Source of the DNA: Spirochaetota bacterium
Lineage (GTDB): Bacteria; Spirochaetota; Brevinematia; DTOW01
Assembly (NCBI GenBank): GCA_028276145.1
Contig: JAPYWX010000107.1
Location: 1-5,594, forward strand
Reading direction: 5' to 3'
Length of the DNA stretch: 5,594 bases
Below the pieces are notes generated by a model. That model ran no database searches and was not told the DNA's origin. It saw only the letters and a program-made list of their open reading frames with translations. Numbering within the stretch: the first letter of the stretch is position 1; each line of letters starts with the position of its first letter. Shown piece after piece: positions 5,084 to 5,594 of the stretch. Position numbers and translations under genes: made by a program.

Positions 5084-5594
5084 ATGGCAGATGGGCTTCA
5101 GATTAATGAGGAGCTTGTGAAGAAATATGCTGAACTCGTGAGGGAATGGAGTGGGATATACTTTTCGAATAGTAACATAATTGTTCTAGAACGGAAGATT
5201 CTCAGTCGGTGTAAAGAAAAGGGATATACGCCAGATGAATACTTTGATTTGCTTAGTAAGGATTACGAAGAGTTGATTTCATTCCTTGATTCAATAACAA
5301 CCAACTTTACCAAGTTCTTTAGGCACAGTGAGCAATTTGAACTCATAAGGTTAGAGCTTATTCCGAAGATAGCACTTAAAAGGAAAGTTCAGGGGGTAGA
5401 CAAGATAAGGCTTTGGAGTGCTGGCAGTGCTACGGGGGAAGAACCTTATTCTTTGCTTATAACTGCTTTGGAGTCAATAAAGGAAAATATGTTAGATTTC
5501 TCAGTTGAGGTTATAGCATCTGATATAAGCCTTAGGTGTATAGAGATAGCACAGAGGGGTGTATATTCGCCGGAAAAGCTTGAAGGTATTCCTG
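5084..5594 (+). CDS. cheR: CheR-type chemotaxis protein-glutamate methyltransferase, 5' part
   Basis: The frame is open from ATG 5084 to the window end (170 codons), and an in-frame TAA at 5066-5068 fixes the start. CheR methylates glutamates of chemoreceptors using S-adenosylmethionine, to adapt chemotaxis signalling. The N-terminal helical domain (about 8-70) is followed by ITTNFTKFFR (71-80), close to the usual ITTN-E-T-x-FFR. The SAM-binding motif I region RLWSAGSATGEEPYSL (109-124) follows, where most relatives have AGCSTGEEPYS. Then comes VIASDISLRCIEIAQRGVYS (143-162), with the SAM-binding acidic residue D147. The remainder, about 100 residues in a standard CheR, lies outside. The ribosome site is poor (AGG 3 nt before ATG). 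The neighbouring chemotaxis genes are not visible, and a CheR-like domain of a larger regulator cannot be excluded. Confidence 0.88.
   Translation, partial: MADGLQINEELVKKYAELVREWSGIYFSNSNIIVLERKILSRCKEKGYTPDEYFDLLSKDYEELISFLDSITTNFTKFFRHSEQFELIRLELIPKIALKRKVQGVDKIRLWSAGSATGEEPYSLLITALESIKENMLDFSVEVIASDISLRCIEIAQRGVYSPEKLEGIP

Overview
The window is a 5.6 kb piece of an AT-rich bacterial chromosome. Arginine is mostly encoded by AGA/AGG and isoleucine often by ATA. The three tRNA genes have GC-rich stems; by my hand count tRNA-Lys is about 61% G+C. Together this suggests a moderately thermophilic, low-GC bacterium. The sequence does not identify the phylum: a Thermotogota- or Spirochaetota-like lineage is only a guess. 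Gene density is high except for one 654 bp stretch.

Left part (1-1800, + strand): three overlapping genes, probably one operon. They are the 3' end of a RicT/PSP1-family protein, pgsA (phosphatidylglycerophosphate synthase) and a GHKL-type ATP-binding protein with an unrecognised N-terminal half. The last gene ends exactly where a convergent minus-strand gene ends (1801-2565). That gene looks like a shortened ThiF/MoeB/HesA-type (E1-like) protein. It keeps its cysteine pairs and C-terminal domain but has lost the residues expected for ATP binding and adenylation.

Middle (2606-4429): a good sigma70-type promoter drives a compact tRNA cluster, Arg(TCG)-Lys(CTT)-Leu(TAG). Only 7 nt after the last tRNA begins a 508-residue ComEC/Rec2-type membrane protein for DNA uptake. 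It has the competence domain but no C-terminal metallo-beta-lactamase domain.

Right part: 4430-5083 has no convincing gene but is packed with short inverted repeats built on GTGCT...AGCAC. These include a 4 x 16 bp tandem hairpin array, dispersed hairpins whose closing pair co-varies, and a motif TTTAAGTA spaced exactly 31 bp apart three times. After it starts a CheR-type chemotaxis methyltransferase that runs off the window. The repeat region and the degenerate E1-like gene are the two least explained parts of the window.
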